DNA from: Tethya wilhelma
Lineage: Eukaryota > Porifera > Demospongiae > Tethyida > Tethyidae
Assembly (NCBI GenBank): GCA_964030475.1
Contig: CAXIPT010000002.1
Coordinates: 7,043,381 to 7,107,380, forward strand
Direction: 5' to 3'
Length of the DNA: 64,000 nt
Shown here: positions 28,301-40,688 of the stretch, piece after piece
Layout: every line of letters begins with the position of its first letter
How positions within the stretch are numbered: the stretch's first letter is position 1
Notes under the pieces: generated by a model
What the model was told of the DNA's origin: nothing
What the model saw: only the letters and a program-made list of their open reading frames with translations
The model's database searches: none
Made by a program: the position numbers and the translations under genes

Positions 28301-31300
28301 CTCTGTACACTACACCTAGGTCAAGTTTGAAGGAGCCGATGAGACCACTGGTGATAATCTTCCTGGTGTCAAACACCCTGATTTGAACAACTCGATCAAA
28401 CATCTGAGAGGGAAGTTCTTGAAAACTAAAAAATAAAACCTGGTGATTTTGAAATAGATGACAATCGCAATAAGTTTCTAGAAAAGAGTATATCTATAGG
28501 AAGTTATTATTCATAAATATCTTGGTTAAATATCCAATGACCACCTGTTATTTTGAACACTGGATGTTTTGTAGGTATTATGACTACTTTGTTGGGGAGC
28601 AGATGACCACTCAAAATGCTATGCTTAGTCAGTTTGACCAGTAAAGCTTCTTATGGTCATCAAGTGTGCATTGTGGTTAATTCGTGGCTTGTAACTGCCA
28701 CAAGTTTGTAAGTCCATACCATTATGAAAGCACTGTTACAAAAGGTAAACGGCACAATGATATGCACTCGATTGATCACACAATGCCAAATAGCATGCAA
28801 AAAAACTGGAGAATACTTAAATTTTTGTGTTAAAAATAATAGAAGCTATTGTGGAGCTTTCACCAATGGAATAGTGACTTACCTCATCAAACACAGGATT
28901 GCGGGTGCCTTTTTGGGGTCTTGTTTGTTGAGTATCTTTTCCACAAGCAACTTTGACAACAGGATCAATTCCACTTCCTACAAGTTTACGGGCTTCTAAT
29001 ACGTGAATACGAACTTGGAAGTCAGTTGGTTTGTTTGGAAGATTTTTTTGTGTTGCTGTCATCCTCTTAGCTAGAGTATACTGAGATCTAAAATCAGGAT
29101 ATCAGGATATGATGAAGAAACAATCCTACAGTAATCACCTATGCATTATTTATATTAAGTATGCTACTATGAATAAATTTTTTTGCCTAAATCTTTTGTA
29201 AACAGAATTTCATAAAACCATATTTCACTGTTAATGTGACATACTGAAGGGCAGCATTACATGCTATGGGTAGATAGATACCTTCTGGGTTTTGGATTTT
29301 TCCCAAGATCTGTAGTAGTTTCAGTTGGATCATCTTCATTCTCAACAGAAGCAGTTATATCTCTAAAAGAATAAACATACTCTCTCATAATAATACCTGA
29401 AAATTATATTGTACAAACTCCTTATAATGTGTATACTGATTTTAAAGAATTACCCTTGATCATCTACTTGCAATTGGTTGCCTCCAGCTTCTTTGTCCGT
29501 CCTTTCTTTGGGTACTTCCTCACTAACACTACCAGGAGGCGGTTGATATGTGACTTCCAGCGTAATTGTTGCAAGCTAAAGAAATAATAATATTTATTAC
29601 CAAAAATAATTTGAACCTCACTAATACTTTTCAATCATGTATATTCCTAGTAGTACATACATCTAGCTGCTCCCCACTCTTTCCAAAAAGTGGACGAGTC
29701 AGTTTCTTCCTGGAAATTGCATCTTTAAGAGGAACATTTGTGGTTGCTAGCAGTCTGCAACATAACATAGATAGTTATTAAGTATTTCATTTTTGATGAA
29801 TCGGTGATTGCTATACAAAAGTTGTCGTGTACAATTTTTAACATCTTTCCCCAGGCTCCTTGTCTACCTTACACGTAATTAAGGAACTGGAAAGGGAGAG
29901 CCTGGTCTTTAATCCTATATGAGCCAAGGAATAGCTGTAAGGGAAAAGCATTCCATAATAATTATGACTTAATTCCTAGTTCCTCTACATGTGTGATTCT
30001 AAAAGCTGTAGAGCTGGTACTGCACAGTAGAATTTAGGAGAGAAGTCTATTTTTGATAGTTTTTAGGTGGAGTATAGGGTTGAAAGAAGCAGCAGCTGCT
30101 ATACTTGTCTCAAGAGACTCCTCAGAGGCTGGGATGACGGGTGTCGGACAGTCTTGCATGCTTAATCTCGAACGCTGCCTCAGCAATTCAGGTTTTATTG
30201 CATGAACTTACCATATTATACATTTTCAATTTCACTGGTAAACCATTGCTATGTATGGCTACTATAGATATCTATCTTCTTTGTCCTTGTGATTTGAGCT
30301 GCTGATATCAGGCAACAAGGTTGAAAAAAGAACACATCAAGACTCCATTCGTATTTTTACACACTTGTACAGAAAGATAGACACAGCTAACTACCTAAAA
30401 ACAACTGCACATGCGCGCATACAATTGCACAGATCTATGCATGCATGTAGTTTAATACCCTTCTCACTTTCAATTTTCAGTTGTCTAGCACACGTCCATG
30501 CTTAACTTGTACAAGCTCATGTGAGATTAGTGTCCAGACTCCCATGCACTTTTCTTATGTGTAAGGTATTAGGTGGGAAGCCTGGCAACCGGATTGAGGC
30601 TATATAATCTTTGAGTTTTTGATCATCATCATAATAATAAATTTGTTTTTAATCCTGCACAATAAAAACACTGATACCTTACCTATTGTTTCCAAATGTC
30701 TCATGGTCGAACACTTTGATCAGCAGAGCATCAGAGCCTTTAATACCATCAGGTACCTCCCAGGTCAGTGTCTTTAACGGGGAAACAATACAATGTGTGT
30801 GAATTAAAATTTACTAATGTTGCAGATTATTTATACAATCGTCATGAAAACTGGTACATATGGACATATAAGTAGATTTGTGCCAGTCACACATAAATCA
30901 TTTCAGTAATAGAAAAGCCTTTATAGGCACTGCAATTTTGATCATTGCAATCTGTGCAATCTCTGCAATCTCTGCAAAGATCAAAAATACTTGAATGTTG
31001 AAATTGGTTACTGTTAAGTTATACTTAATTTAAAAACAAAGGCTCAAGTGAATGCAAACAGAATTTTTTTGCACAATATAATTATTGTCAAAATTTATTT
31101 ACATTCCATTAGTGGTACATATTTATCTCTCTTTATCAGTCATTGATAAAATTTATATGTGTTTGGCCCATACATAGTTACTAAGAATGGGGCTTGGGTG
31201 AAAGTGAATAGAAACAAATGTAATTTACAGTATAAAAGAAACAGTATAATTTAGTGTATATAATCCCACAGAACTAGAATCTGATCTCAAGGTTTTCATC

Positions 31301-33890
31301 GTTGAATTTAAAAAGTATTTAGTTACAGAAAATAATAAGGATAGTCATAACATTTGCACAACATATAAAAAAATAATAGCCTACTCAGAGGAGGTATGAC
31401 ACAAGTGTGCCTTTGCTGAGCTGACAAGTCCATTAATTGCATAAATTCCAATCATGTGAGAGCAATACTTTACAATGAGAGTTGATCATGTGCACCTGCT
31501 TGATAGCTCAGCAAAGGAGCAGTGCTCCTTGCTGTACCTCATTTGTAGCCTACCTACTATATTATAGTTTCAGTTTACATGCTGACATTTATTGGCATGT
31601 GCTTGTTCTGTGAGTGTTTATACAAGAACATTAATGAAGTTACCACAAGCTTTGGCATACTAAATGCCTTTTATACTAAGGCGCTGTAGGCTAGCTGCAC
31701 ATGGTCTGATCTAGTCTATCGAGCTAGACCCTCTTCTCACCGCTGCCTTACGCCAGGGAGAGAAAGAGGGTCTAGCACAGGTCACTGTTTCAGCCCAATT
31801 CATTAGTACTGAAGCCGTAATGCATGCTGTGGTTGTTTCTAAGTGGTTGTGAAACCAAACTGATAACTGTAATGATATTCACCACCTTTTGCTGCATNTT
31901 ACAATGAGAGTTGATCACGTGCACCTGCTTGATAGCTCAGCAAAGGCGTACTCCTTGCTGTACCTCATTTGTAGCCTACCTACTATATTATAGTTTCAGT
32001 TTACATGCTGACATTTATTGGCATGTGCTTGTTCTGTGAGTGTTTATACAAGAACATTAATGAAGTTACCACAAGCTTTGGCATACTAAATGCCTTTTAT
32101 ACTAAGGCGCTGTAGGCTGCACATAGTCTGATCAAAAACTGAATAATTATGTTGCCAAAGCAGATGTTTCTTCAGAAATTGATAAGATTGCATAGTGCAA
32201 AAAAAATCTGTCAATCTCCAATTGGCCAAGTGGGCGAATTATTGTACATCATCTTTAGCCATCATCTGCTACGGCAGAGAGAGAGTTTTATCTTATTATT
32301 TTATTTGACCAACAGAAACATGCTCTGAGAAACTATAGTACACGCCTATGTTGTGATTGATAATGCACGTATTAGTATTATAATGATAGCAATGAATCTA
32401 TATATACTTTCTATAATTACGTTTGCAACGAATAAGCAAGGCAGGGTGAGATAATAGGCTAGACCAAGAGCATGAAAGAGTATTAAATAATTATTGAAAT
32501 ATTAAAATAATTGGTCAAAGCCTATAATCATCCACTTAAGAGTTGCACCAGCATCCAAGTTGGACTTATTTGCAATAAAGCTCACCATTCTCACAAATCT
32601 TACATACCATAACTAATGGAGTAGGAAATATTCAGTCATGCAATATAAAGATAGTTTGGAGAGCCCGGTCAATCGTGCATAATTTGTAACAAGCTGCATG
32701 TATGTGAGCAATAGCTCTCTATCAAGCTGGTATGATTTAAACGCTATCTTAGAGCTTCAAGCATATTAAATTCTAAACTCTAAATTGCTAAATGAACTTC
32801 ACACATAACAGATGGAAATATTAGAAAAAATTCTGACTAGATCATTTCCCAGGGCAAGCTAGAGTATCAAATGTTCAGAAAAAATTCTGACTAGATCATT
32901 TGCCAGGGCAAGCTAGAGTATCAAATGTTCAGAAAAAATTCTGACTAGATCATTTGCCAGGGCAAGCTAGAGTATCAACTGTTCCCTAGAAGCAAAGCAT
33001 GTCGGATCATGTTATACTGTGCTCTGAAAGTATTTCAATGATATTCATGAACTGGTCATTAGAGACTTAAGCTTAAATAGCAAAAACAACTGGTAGTAGA
33101 GATGCCGCCACATTAACTACATTCATAACACAAGCATATTATAGTTTATTCATCAGTCATCACAATACCAGTAATAACAGCATATGCTGTGAGCACCTAC
33201 TTAGGAATGGTTATCATGTTTTCCTCATACAATACTCACCTAGAGTGCATGTGATTCATTCTACAGATATTACAGAATGGTAAACTTATACATTATGCCG
33301 TTGTGTCTTGCTAAACCCTTTTAGTCATGATTTGATGATGCAGTGGTAGCTATAGATGGAACTGTTACTCATGTATGTTGTGTTTATCACTAAAATGATT
33401 ATTATTGTATGTACGACATTGCTTATCCGCCCCAAAATGGGTACATAAACAACCAAGCTCCATACCAATCTATGGCCAATCTACTCTAATTCTCTCCAAA
33501 GCAATTATATAGTAAAATAAATGTTTTAAGTACTAAGGAAATTGGAGTGTCAAACATTGTTAGTGAGAGTGTTACACGAAATTTACAATTAACTCGATAT
33601 AAGACTGAATAAATAAAGTGCATAATTCTAATTTACCTTATCCCAAACTGGATTCAAATTGTTGTTGATGACTTGAGTTTTTCTCTTTTGACCTGGATTA
33701 GCAATGGGATGAGGATGCCTTATAAGATTCTAGTCAGATAGACCTTAGACCATGCATATAAACATGACTGATTTGTTATCGCTCAAATTATCCTACCTCG
33801 ATACGTAACAACAGCAAATGGATCGCTCTTGGAGAAGGTTTCAACATTCGGCAGATTGCTAGCACTTCTGACCAACAAACTCAAAGACAT
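13350..33890 (-). CDS. Ferlin, dysferlin/myoferlin-type (multi-C2, DysF, C-terminal TM), 2,022 aa
   Basis: Tail-anchored Ca2+/phospholipid-binding protein of membrane fusion and repair. Exons in gene order: 33890-33797, 33692-33637, 30771-30683, 29754-29661, 29575-29454, 29362-29282, 29087-28883, 28439-28230, 27875-27775, 27688-27433, 26080-26037, 25955-25879, 25799-25699, 24382-24041, 23342-22974, 22425-22273, 22206-22069, 21422-21141, 21029-20897, 20817-20681, 20606-20345, 19713-19454, 18306-18067, 17993-17832, 17756-17594, 16697-16633, 16187-15810, 15615-15314, 15204-15056, 14836-14506, 14396-14158, 14095-13914, 13601-13350. All phases match and the total is 6,069 nt. Approximate residues: C2A 1-110, C2B 195-300, C2C 350-470, FerB-like block with [11 protein letters not shown] 510-625, DysF with [10 protein letters not shown] 850-1060, C2D 1120-1230, C2E/F 1530-1640 and 1750-1900, TM 1998-2019. 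The DysF region and the [11 protein letters not shown] stretch before the TM argue for the dysferlin/myoferlin class rather than otoferlin. Exons 9 and 10 have a second copy. Confidence 0.95.
16247..16480. repeat. 24-bp minisatellite (~9.7 copies) in a ferlin intron
   Basis: Head-to-tail array with unit GCTGATATTGACCACAGCTAGCTA; the GACCACAG and GTCCCCAG variants are interspersed. Because 24 is divisible by 3, the minus strand reads openly as repeats of SCGQYQLA, but it is in the intron between exons 16697-16633 and 16187-15810 and has no splice support. Confidence 0.95.
18787..19206. mobile_element. hAT-type non-autonomous element (420 bp) in a ferlin intron
   Basis: Perfect 11-bp terminal inverted repeats CATAGGCGTCA / TGACGCCTATG with C-rich/G-rich subterminal tracts, flanked by a perfect 8-bp target duplication ACACTGGT (18779-18786 and 19207-19214). 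An 8-bp duplication and CA...TG termini are the hAT hallmark. No transposase reading frame. Confidence 0.88.
19842..20344. other. Ferlin intron without recognisable feature
   Basis: Intron between exons 20606-20345 and 19713-19454. AT-rich with a short C tract near 19912-19922. No repeat or coding signal found. Confidence 0.5.
21517..21895. mobile_element. Short inverted-repeat element (~379 bp) in a ferlin intron
   Basis: Ends are related inverted repeats: ATACCGTATGGCGGGAAA at the left, and the right end reads ATACCGTATAGTGGGAAA on the other strand, each followed inside by a GGGTGCAAAT-like block. TA dinucleotides at both ends suggest a TA-targeting (Tc1/mariner-like) MITE. Non-coding. Confidence 0.75.
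22627..22822. mobile_element. Palindromic MITE (~196 bp) in a ferlin intron
   Basis: Inverted termini ATACCGTGTAGTCGGAAAG and the reverse of CTTTCCGGCTACACGGTAT differ at one base. The interior is rich in CGCGAAA/TTTCGCG words in both orientations, so the single strand could fold along its whole length. Likely TA target duplication. Shares the ACCGT terminus style with the element at 21517. Confidence 0.8.
24443..25558. mobile_element. Mutator-like non-autonomous element (1,116 bp) with 9-bp TSD
   Basis: Terminal inverted repeats of about 58 bp begin GGCTAGTTATAAAAC and end GTTTTATAACTAGCC. They are flanked by a perfect 9-bp direct duplication GGATTTGTG (24434-24442 and 25559-25567), the size produced by Mutator-superfamily transposases. 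No transposase frame inside. The interior contains a direct repeat of a TGAATTGTCCAGTTCTTA-type segment (about 24971-25117). Sits in the ferlin intron between exons 25799-25699 and 24382-24041. Confidence 0.88.
26160..26810 (-). repeat. Second copy of ferlin exons 9-10
   Basis: Contains exon equivalents 26673-26573 and 26489-26234 with intact splice sites, encoding the start of C2C ([10 protein letters not shown] through [10 protein letters not shown]). Nearly identical, introns included, to 27358-27985. Both copies begin and end in phase 0 (357 nt), so either could be used alone or both in frame. A single N at 26858 lies between them, so an assembly duplication is the leading explanation. 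In the ferlin entry I used the 5' copy, but the two are equivalent. Confidence 0.88.
26945..27339. mobile_element. Foldback element (~395 bp) between the duplicated ferlin exons
   Basis: Inverted arms of about 110 bp: 26945-27058 reads as the reverse complement of 27232-27339, starting ACAAGTAGCAAAAATTTC. A third, diverged copy of the right arm with its inner flank is at 56640-56910, so this is a dispersed repeat. Non-coding. Confidence 0.8.
27358..27985 (-). repeat. First copy of ferlin exons 9-10
   Basis: Exons 27875-27775 and 27688-27433. Protein differences from the copy at 26160-26810 are absent across exon 10; the intron differs by a few bases (such as GTTATCAC against GTTGTCAC just outside the acceptor). 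Confidence 0.88.
30772..33636. other. Long second intron of the ferlin gene with two local repeats
   Basis: No coding signal. It holds a near-identical pair, 31470-31713 and 31899-32130, abutting the single N at 31898 (probably the same sequence represented twice), and a three-copy 54-bp tandem array at 32823-32984. A small hairpin (GCTAGACCCTCTTCT with its inverted partner) lies near 31725-31776. Confidence 0.7.
32823..32984. repeat. 54-bp tandem repeat, three copies
   Basis: Unit starts AGAAAAAATTCTGACTAGAT and ends GTATCAAATGTTC; three head-to-tail copies with two or three substitutions. Located in the ferlin second intron. Confidence 0.92.
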
Positions 33891-34030
33891 CGTGTTGAAT
33901 TCCACTAGCTTGAGTTCTACCACTTGTACTGTGTACAGTACGCGCGATAATTAACTGAAGCTACAGTACACACAGGATTGTAATGCGCGGCTTGCGTAAT
34001 GACTTGTGACTTTTGGCGGGAATACATGAC
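33891..34030 (-). promoter_or_regulatory. Putative ferlin promoter region with E2F-like site
   Basis: Immediately upstream of the ferlin ATG (33890). Locally richer in CpG than its surroundings (GCGCGAT, GCGCGG) and containing TTTTGGCGGGAA at 34011-34022, a match to the E2F consensus in genes that use it. No TATA box seen. Assignment is by position and motif only. Confidence 0.35.
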
Positions 34031-35631
34031 ATTGTAGAAATCTCAGTACATGAAGTGGTTCAAGTTACGTGATGACTTTCGGAAAAAGTCTGTTTTATCA
34101 AGTGAGGTCTGTGCCAGTTGACAAACATATAGACTAAGAGGATAATGTCTGGCCATGAGTAGCAAGGGGGAAGGTAACAGCTTCCTTCAATGACATGGAT
34201 CCAGGAATAATAATTATATGTGAGTTTTGAGTTGGTCAATGTAAAAGTTTGTGAAACTTAAAAGTATAATATACTTGGGATTTGCCACTCAGCTAGTTAC
34301 TTTATTTGTCTTCTTGCATCAGTGAAGTTGTTTTGTGAGAACAGTTAGTATCTAAAACATGAGTATAATAATTATAGCAACAAACTACGAATCAATTAGC
34401 TATAGCTTGCTGTTTAAATAATCTCAATTATGCAATTAGTACCGGTTTCACTGATGACATCCAACATGCAGTTGTATATAGTCCTCAGTCAACCTTTACA
34501 GTCTTGTGTGTAAAGTTAATTGAGGAAGTTAATTGAGGATCTAGCCTTGTTCCCAGGCCATGTTATTGTTCTAACCTTTGGGAAGGCCTGGGAAAAATTG
34601 TCATTAGTATTTAATTGACGTTATACATGTGCTCTTAATTCCTAAACATAATAATTATTATATAAGACTGAAACCAATGCAATGTGAATGGAATTGCTCA
34701 AACAGTGCTAAAGATAATTATTATATGTATGATGAACAGACTTAGCTATGCCTGTGATCTCAATCACTTTGCAGTTCTTTACAAAAGCTCTTGCCAATGG
34801 ATTTACCATGCAGTACCAAGTCAGTATCAAAATTCAAGATCTGACCAAGTCTCAGCATGATTTGCAATTAAGTAATAACCTCACTATTTGTCCTTTATTA
34901 AAATAATTATTCTAGTGTCTCACCATCAATGTTAGTATTTTCTAGCTGTATATTTGAGGTAAAAAATGTTCGATTTTTACCCCACCATTTCCATTGGCTA
35001 CAGGTTAAAATACTAAACCATGCTATAGGTTAGTATTATGTTAATTGAACATCCTTTGTTAGGATGGAAGATGCATTGTATCTGATACCATTGATATGTA
35101 TGGCATGCAGATGTATATACAGTATTATGTGCATAAAAGAAAACTATGTAGTACATACATGAATGTGTAGCTTTTGCATTTATCTAAAAATGTCGAAATT
35201 ACATAAACTGTGGCTTGAAGTCCATATAAATTATGTAAACAGATGTGAGCTTTGAACTTCCAAGCATCATAGTATAGTATATTATGTAAAACTGAACTGC
35301 AATTTTCTGTGAACCATACTCCTCATACAATATTCATCCATCATGAATGATTAAATGTTTCAATATTTGTGTAATTGCACCGAAATTAAGGCCATTAATC
35401 AGTTTGTAATAAATAATTCAGAGTATGTTTAATGGTACGTTTTATCAGTGATAAAACTATACAATGAAAAAAACATAAGACTTAAATGTAGCACAAAATA
35501 CAAACTGGAATATTAACGGTTCACTTTGTGTATTATAATGGTTGTACATATCTTTGATCAGAATTAAAAACGGAATCATACAAATCAGTATATATAATTA
35601 TATATACACAGAGTACTATTTATTGTGATCT
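34031..35631. other. Intergenic between ferlin 5' end and Frizzled-like 3' end
   Basis: AT-rich; no convincing coding, RNA or repeat signal found. Confidence 0.5.
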
Positions 35632-38600
35632 TTAGTTACTCATGGCATGTCTATGATCTGTGCTACCCATGGTTTGAGTCGTTGATGTGCTCACATCAGT
35701 AAAAAATTTTTTCAATGACCGAATGATTGAACAATAATGTTTTAATTTGACTTTAAGTTCTTCGAAATTAATAATGAAGTAAAGATTCGCCAAAGGGAAC
35801 ATAAACAGAAGACCAAGAGATAACACAACCAGTGCTGGCTGAGGTAGAAGATGATTGAACCCCTCTCTGGAGCATGGTGTACTGGGACCATTCTGTTCAC
35901 ACAAAAAGTATTGAATTAGACTAGATTCCAGTTCATTCAGGTTCCTTATTATGATGGTCATATTTGACAGTGCAAAACAGACCAAGACTATGTAGTAGAG
36001 TAAAACCACCAAAACCTTTCTTTCAGCTGCTCCAATATTGAGAATATTCCTTGAGTGCTTTATTCTGAAGATGCCATGATGCTAAAAGAAATAATTATGT
36101 CAAAATGCTTTCATATCATCCAAAACTTCGGAATGTAATTATCGGATAATGCTGTAACTCTTATCAAGTTACAACTTGATAGCTACATAATATTATATCG
36201 GTCATTTCATACATGTAGTGATGTAGAATGAACACAAAAACAATATTTGCATGTTGTCAGGTTTTAACAAAAGCTGGTGTGCACATAGTGTATCATGAGA
36301 TGTAAGAGCACAATAAACTTAGGTCCAGTGTTGTATGGTTTCTGAGTTATAAGAGGTTAATCTTTGAAATTTTTCACTGACTTCGTGGTATATATAAAAC
36401 ATACTTTATCTTCCACTAGGAACAAGATATGGGGAAACAACTCGATTTCCTGATAGCACTTGGAACAAGCTTCTAAATGACATGTTACAAGTATGTATTT
36501 GATCAAGTAAGGTTATGGCAACATTAAAAATTTTTAATATTAAGTTTGTTTTTCTTAAATTCCTGTCAGTATCCATCAATTACCCTGATTTTTTGTCAAA
36601 GATTTTAAGTGCATGTGGTTTAGTCATTCCTTAGCACATAGATAAATTTTATCTTGGGCCTATGGGTTCCAGTAAAAAGTAGTAATTTATTTATACTCAT
36701 TAATTGGCTGAAAGCACATAGTTGGTATAAACTCAGTGACCTAAACAAGTAAAGTGCCACTTTATAGCTAGTAGAGCCCTTATAATCTGTACAAGATAAT
36801 TTTATCTAGGTATTATGGAATGATTAAACAATATTTAGACAAAAATTAAGAAAACTGTTGGATGGATCCCGACTGGATGAAAAACAAACTCAATCAAAAC
36901 ATTGCCATAACATTATGATTTCAAAGCTTATTTCAAGTGCTATTAGGAAACCTAGATGGTTTCCTCACATATTGTTCCTAGTGAAAGATCGAAAGTATAT
37001 TTTGTACCACAGTCAGTTAAAATTGCAAAATATCAAAAATTTAACCTCTTATAACTCAGAAGCCATACAACATTTTAACCTAAAATTATATTGTGCTTTT
37101 ACATCTCATTAATTATACTAGTCTACGTGCACAGAGCAACTTTAGATGAATTTGGACTCCACATAGAATGACCAACAAAAAAATGCTATTATTAGTGTAT
37201 ATAAATACACGGTTAACTGTTGTGTAGCTAAGGAAACAACACATGTCATGTACCTTGTATATTATCCAGAATGAAATAACCAGTAGTGGGATACCGACAA
37301 TCAAGATCAAATTTAGTGGCAAAATTAGTGAATAGTAAGTCACTTGTCTGTTAGTTCCAAAACACAAAAGTGGAGGCAATGTGACCAACCCAAATCCGAG
37401 TCTTCCAGGCAGGGAAGGGTTGTTTGACTCTTCAATTGAATGTTGTATCATTGAAACAACAATTGGAATCACAGGGAGGACTAGCCCAACTATGACTGCT
37501 GCCAGATGAAAATACTTATTTCGTCCATTCTTCTCAAATTTGCGAGCGCTGAATGGAAATCGAAGTTTCCAAAAGAATGTAACAATATAAAATACCATCC
37601 AAAGTGATAACTGTAGGAGACAGTAGTAGAATACCACACCTGTGTTTGGTACAATATAAGCCGAAAATAATTATGACAGCAATAACATATTGCATGCCCC
37701 ATCATGAACCATTGACACACTTAGTAGGTAAAGAGTTTGATTATCAAAAAAAGGCCTAAATTGCATATAATATTATCAAAATCGGTGCACATTACTTTTA
37801 ATATTAATTTTTTGACATGTATTTTATACTGGACAAAATTTTAAGGTTACATATTACATTGAAAGCTTAAAATGAATAATTTTTACAAAATTGTGGAATG
37901 CTGACTGGACCAGTAGTGTACAAATTTGAAAATTAAATTTCAGCTGCTTGCACTAAATGTGAATTCTGATGACATGTACCTTAAGTTGAATGCTGTGATT
38001 AAATAATTTGCTCCATGGTCATAATATTATTTTCTGAATTGTGAACTGTTACTTCATGCATAATGTGTCAGTAGCACTATACCTGATATTATACAGTATG
38101 GGGTCGCTGTTTCCACAGCTTCAAACAGATCTTGTGAACTGCAGTAGAGTCTGATTCGATCAGTGTAGCTAATTAACAAGGTAGTTGCTGTATATGTAAA
38201 ATATAAGGTTGTATTATAACACTTAAGCTTCAATTTATTTCGAATTTACAATTGTAGGTATATATTGTGATATAAGTATCAATGTCAGGTTTATTACGGG
38301 GGTGCTCCGCAGCTGAGTGCTCAAATACACCAGGCTTCTGCTCTAAATATTATTACATCTTCACTGGCAGCACTGAAGGCTCAATGAAACCACCCTTATA
38401 ATTGAAATGATTCAAGTTGATGATTAAGACTTAAAATACACTTTGAAATTGATGACTTAAAAAGGCAAAGGGGCATAGCACACTATCGTTGATTTTCAAT
38501 CATGCAACAAACCTTGTAGTCAATTTTGCTCAAGTCTGTAATAGTGAGCTGGCATAGCTTCTTGGCTAAAATTTTTGGGTACTTCATGCATGCCACCTAC

Positions 38601-40653
38601 ATTAGTTGTAGCACTCCAATAAATTAAATCCTTGAAATGCCACTGTGTATGGTATTGTATTACTTCTATATCATACCTGAAATATAAGGGCTGAGTATGG
38701 GATATACATACAGCACAAACTTTTAACAGTTGTTCATCATAAAGGCAAAGTAATTGCCCCTTTAAGCTTGCTCAGGCAAGGCATATAGCTTAAAATTCTT
38801 CTCAGTGTTTAGTGAGAATTGCTATACTGTAGCCTCATTTCTGGACTCCTCCTTGGTAGATATTTACTAAATAAGGAAGAGCCTGGTATCCCCACAGAGC
38901 CAGATACAGTAGAACCTCGATTATCCGAACACCTTGGGGCACAGCCTAACTTCAAGTGTTCGGAAAACCAAATTTGTTCGGATAACTGAAGCGATAAAAT
39001 TACGCTAGTTTTTACCGCTCTAGCAGTAGCCACGATAGTTTTACTAGCTCTTTAGCATCTCAGAACACTAATAGATTGTATTTTTCTTCGATCAAACTTG
39101 AATAATAGTGACCGCGTGCACGATTACGTAAGCCTCAAGCTCGAAAAAAGGGCGGAGTCTGTTCGGATTTGTTCTAATTAACCGAAATTTGGTCTTCCAG
39201 CTCTGTTCGGATAATCGAGCGTTCGGATAAGTGAGGTTCGGATAATCGAGGTTCTACTGTATTTGCTAAGTACGTACATTTGCATAATATAGTAAAAAAT
39301 ACAATTTCTACATCGTTCCAATCATGATAGGAATATCCAGAGTTGCATGTGTTGAATTAAAAGATACAAATCAATTATTATGATAAGCTTGAAACTTGCT
39401 ATACTACTGTTACAGTAGATGGTGCGGCCGCAAGATCTATTTCTTGTGCAGAAGGCTATAAAAGGAAGACAATGAGCAACATTTTAGAGCAGTACTTCAC
39501 TAGTAAACTCAAACTAAAGCAAAGCAAAGCAAATGTCCAAAAGCAAGCAAGAATTTAAAGGCAACATAGCCAAAACGGCAATAGCTGGACTAATAACTAT
39601 AGCCATTATAATAAATTATTATTGAGGCCAAATGAAGCCCATAATATTGTACTTATTAATATAACTTTTTTTCTGGTGTTTTTACTGTTCTTCTGTACAT
39701 ACCTTGCCTTTAAGCTCAGCTTGGCATGTATATTTAAAGGCAATTTTAGCTCAACTATTATAATTAACACTATAGCTCACACTATTCACAAACTGAAAAT
39801 GTCGTAATCATACTAAACACATGGGATGCATGTGGTATACATGTGCTACCTGCACTAGCCCAGACACAAAAACATGCACGGTTATACCATGATTCTATCC
39901 TCTATTCCCAGGCATGATAAGACATACCTGGTGAAGAACGCCAACATAACAAAATTCATATCATACTAAATGAAAGGCACCATATGCATGGTGCACAACC
40001 CTTGGCTTATATACACTGTGATACACACCGTCTATGCATGCAATACAATATTTATTGCATGCATTATAATAGGCAATGAGGAAGGATATCGAGGCATGAT
40101 TGTATGTATACTGTCAGCATTGTAATCTCATGCATGTAAAACACACTCATTATACTTTACTGCAGCTGTATAACTGTTAAACATCGAGGCTGGCAATGCA
40201 TGCAGATATAGATTGTACTGTGCATGGGCGTGGCTACTTAGGCAACGTCGCGATCATAATAATAGTATTATCACAAGCTATCTTGCTGCAGAGTTTGCAA
40301 AACACAAGCGTTTGGATTAGAAATACTCTGTTACGTCTAAGCATTTATACTAGAGTCAGTGTCGCTATCTCAGACTTCCAGTGTTCTAGCGAGGTGCAGC
40401 TAGCGCACAACTATTGCGCTCGATCGTTAGCGTACGTATATACGTACGTATATACGTATACGTAGTGCTAGTGGGTGGGGCCACGTAGCCAAAATGGCCG
40501 CCCGAGCGATGGCTCGGACTGAAAATCCTGGCATAGCTCAAGAACTATAAGCTTTTAGCTTTTGATACACATATTTTTTTTAGATGAACATCAGTACTCC
40601 ATCCTATGTCCTTAATTTTGAGAGTAGACTTGCTGTTCTTCAGATTAAGAGTG

Positions 40654-40688
<35 letters not shown>

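Noticed and set aside
36858..37112. 84-aa frame in the Frizzled-like intron
   Set aside because: Lies within an arm of a foldback repeat.
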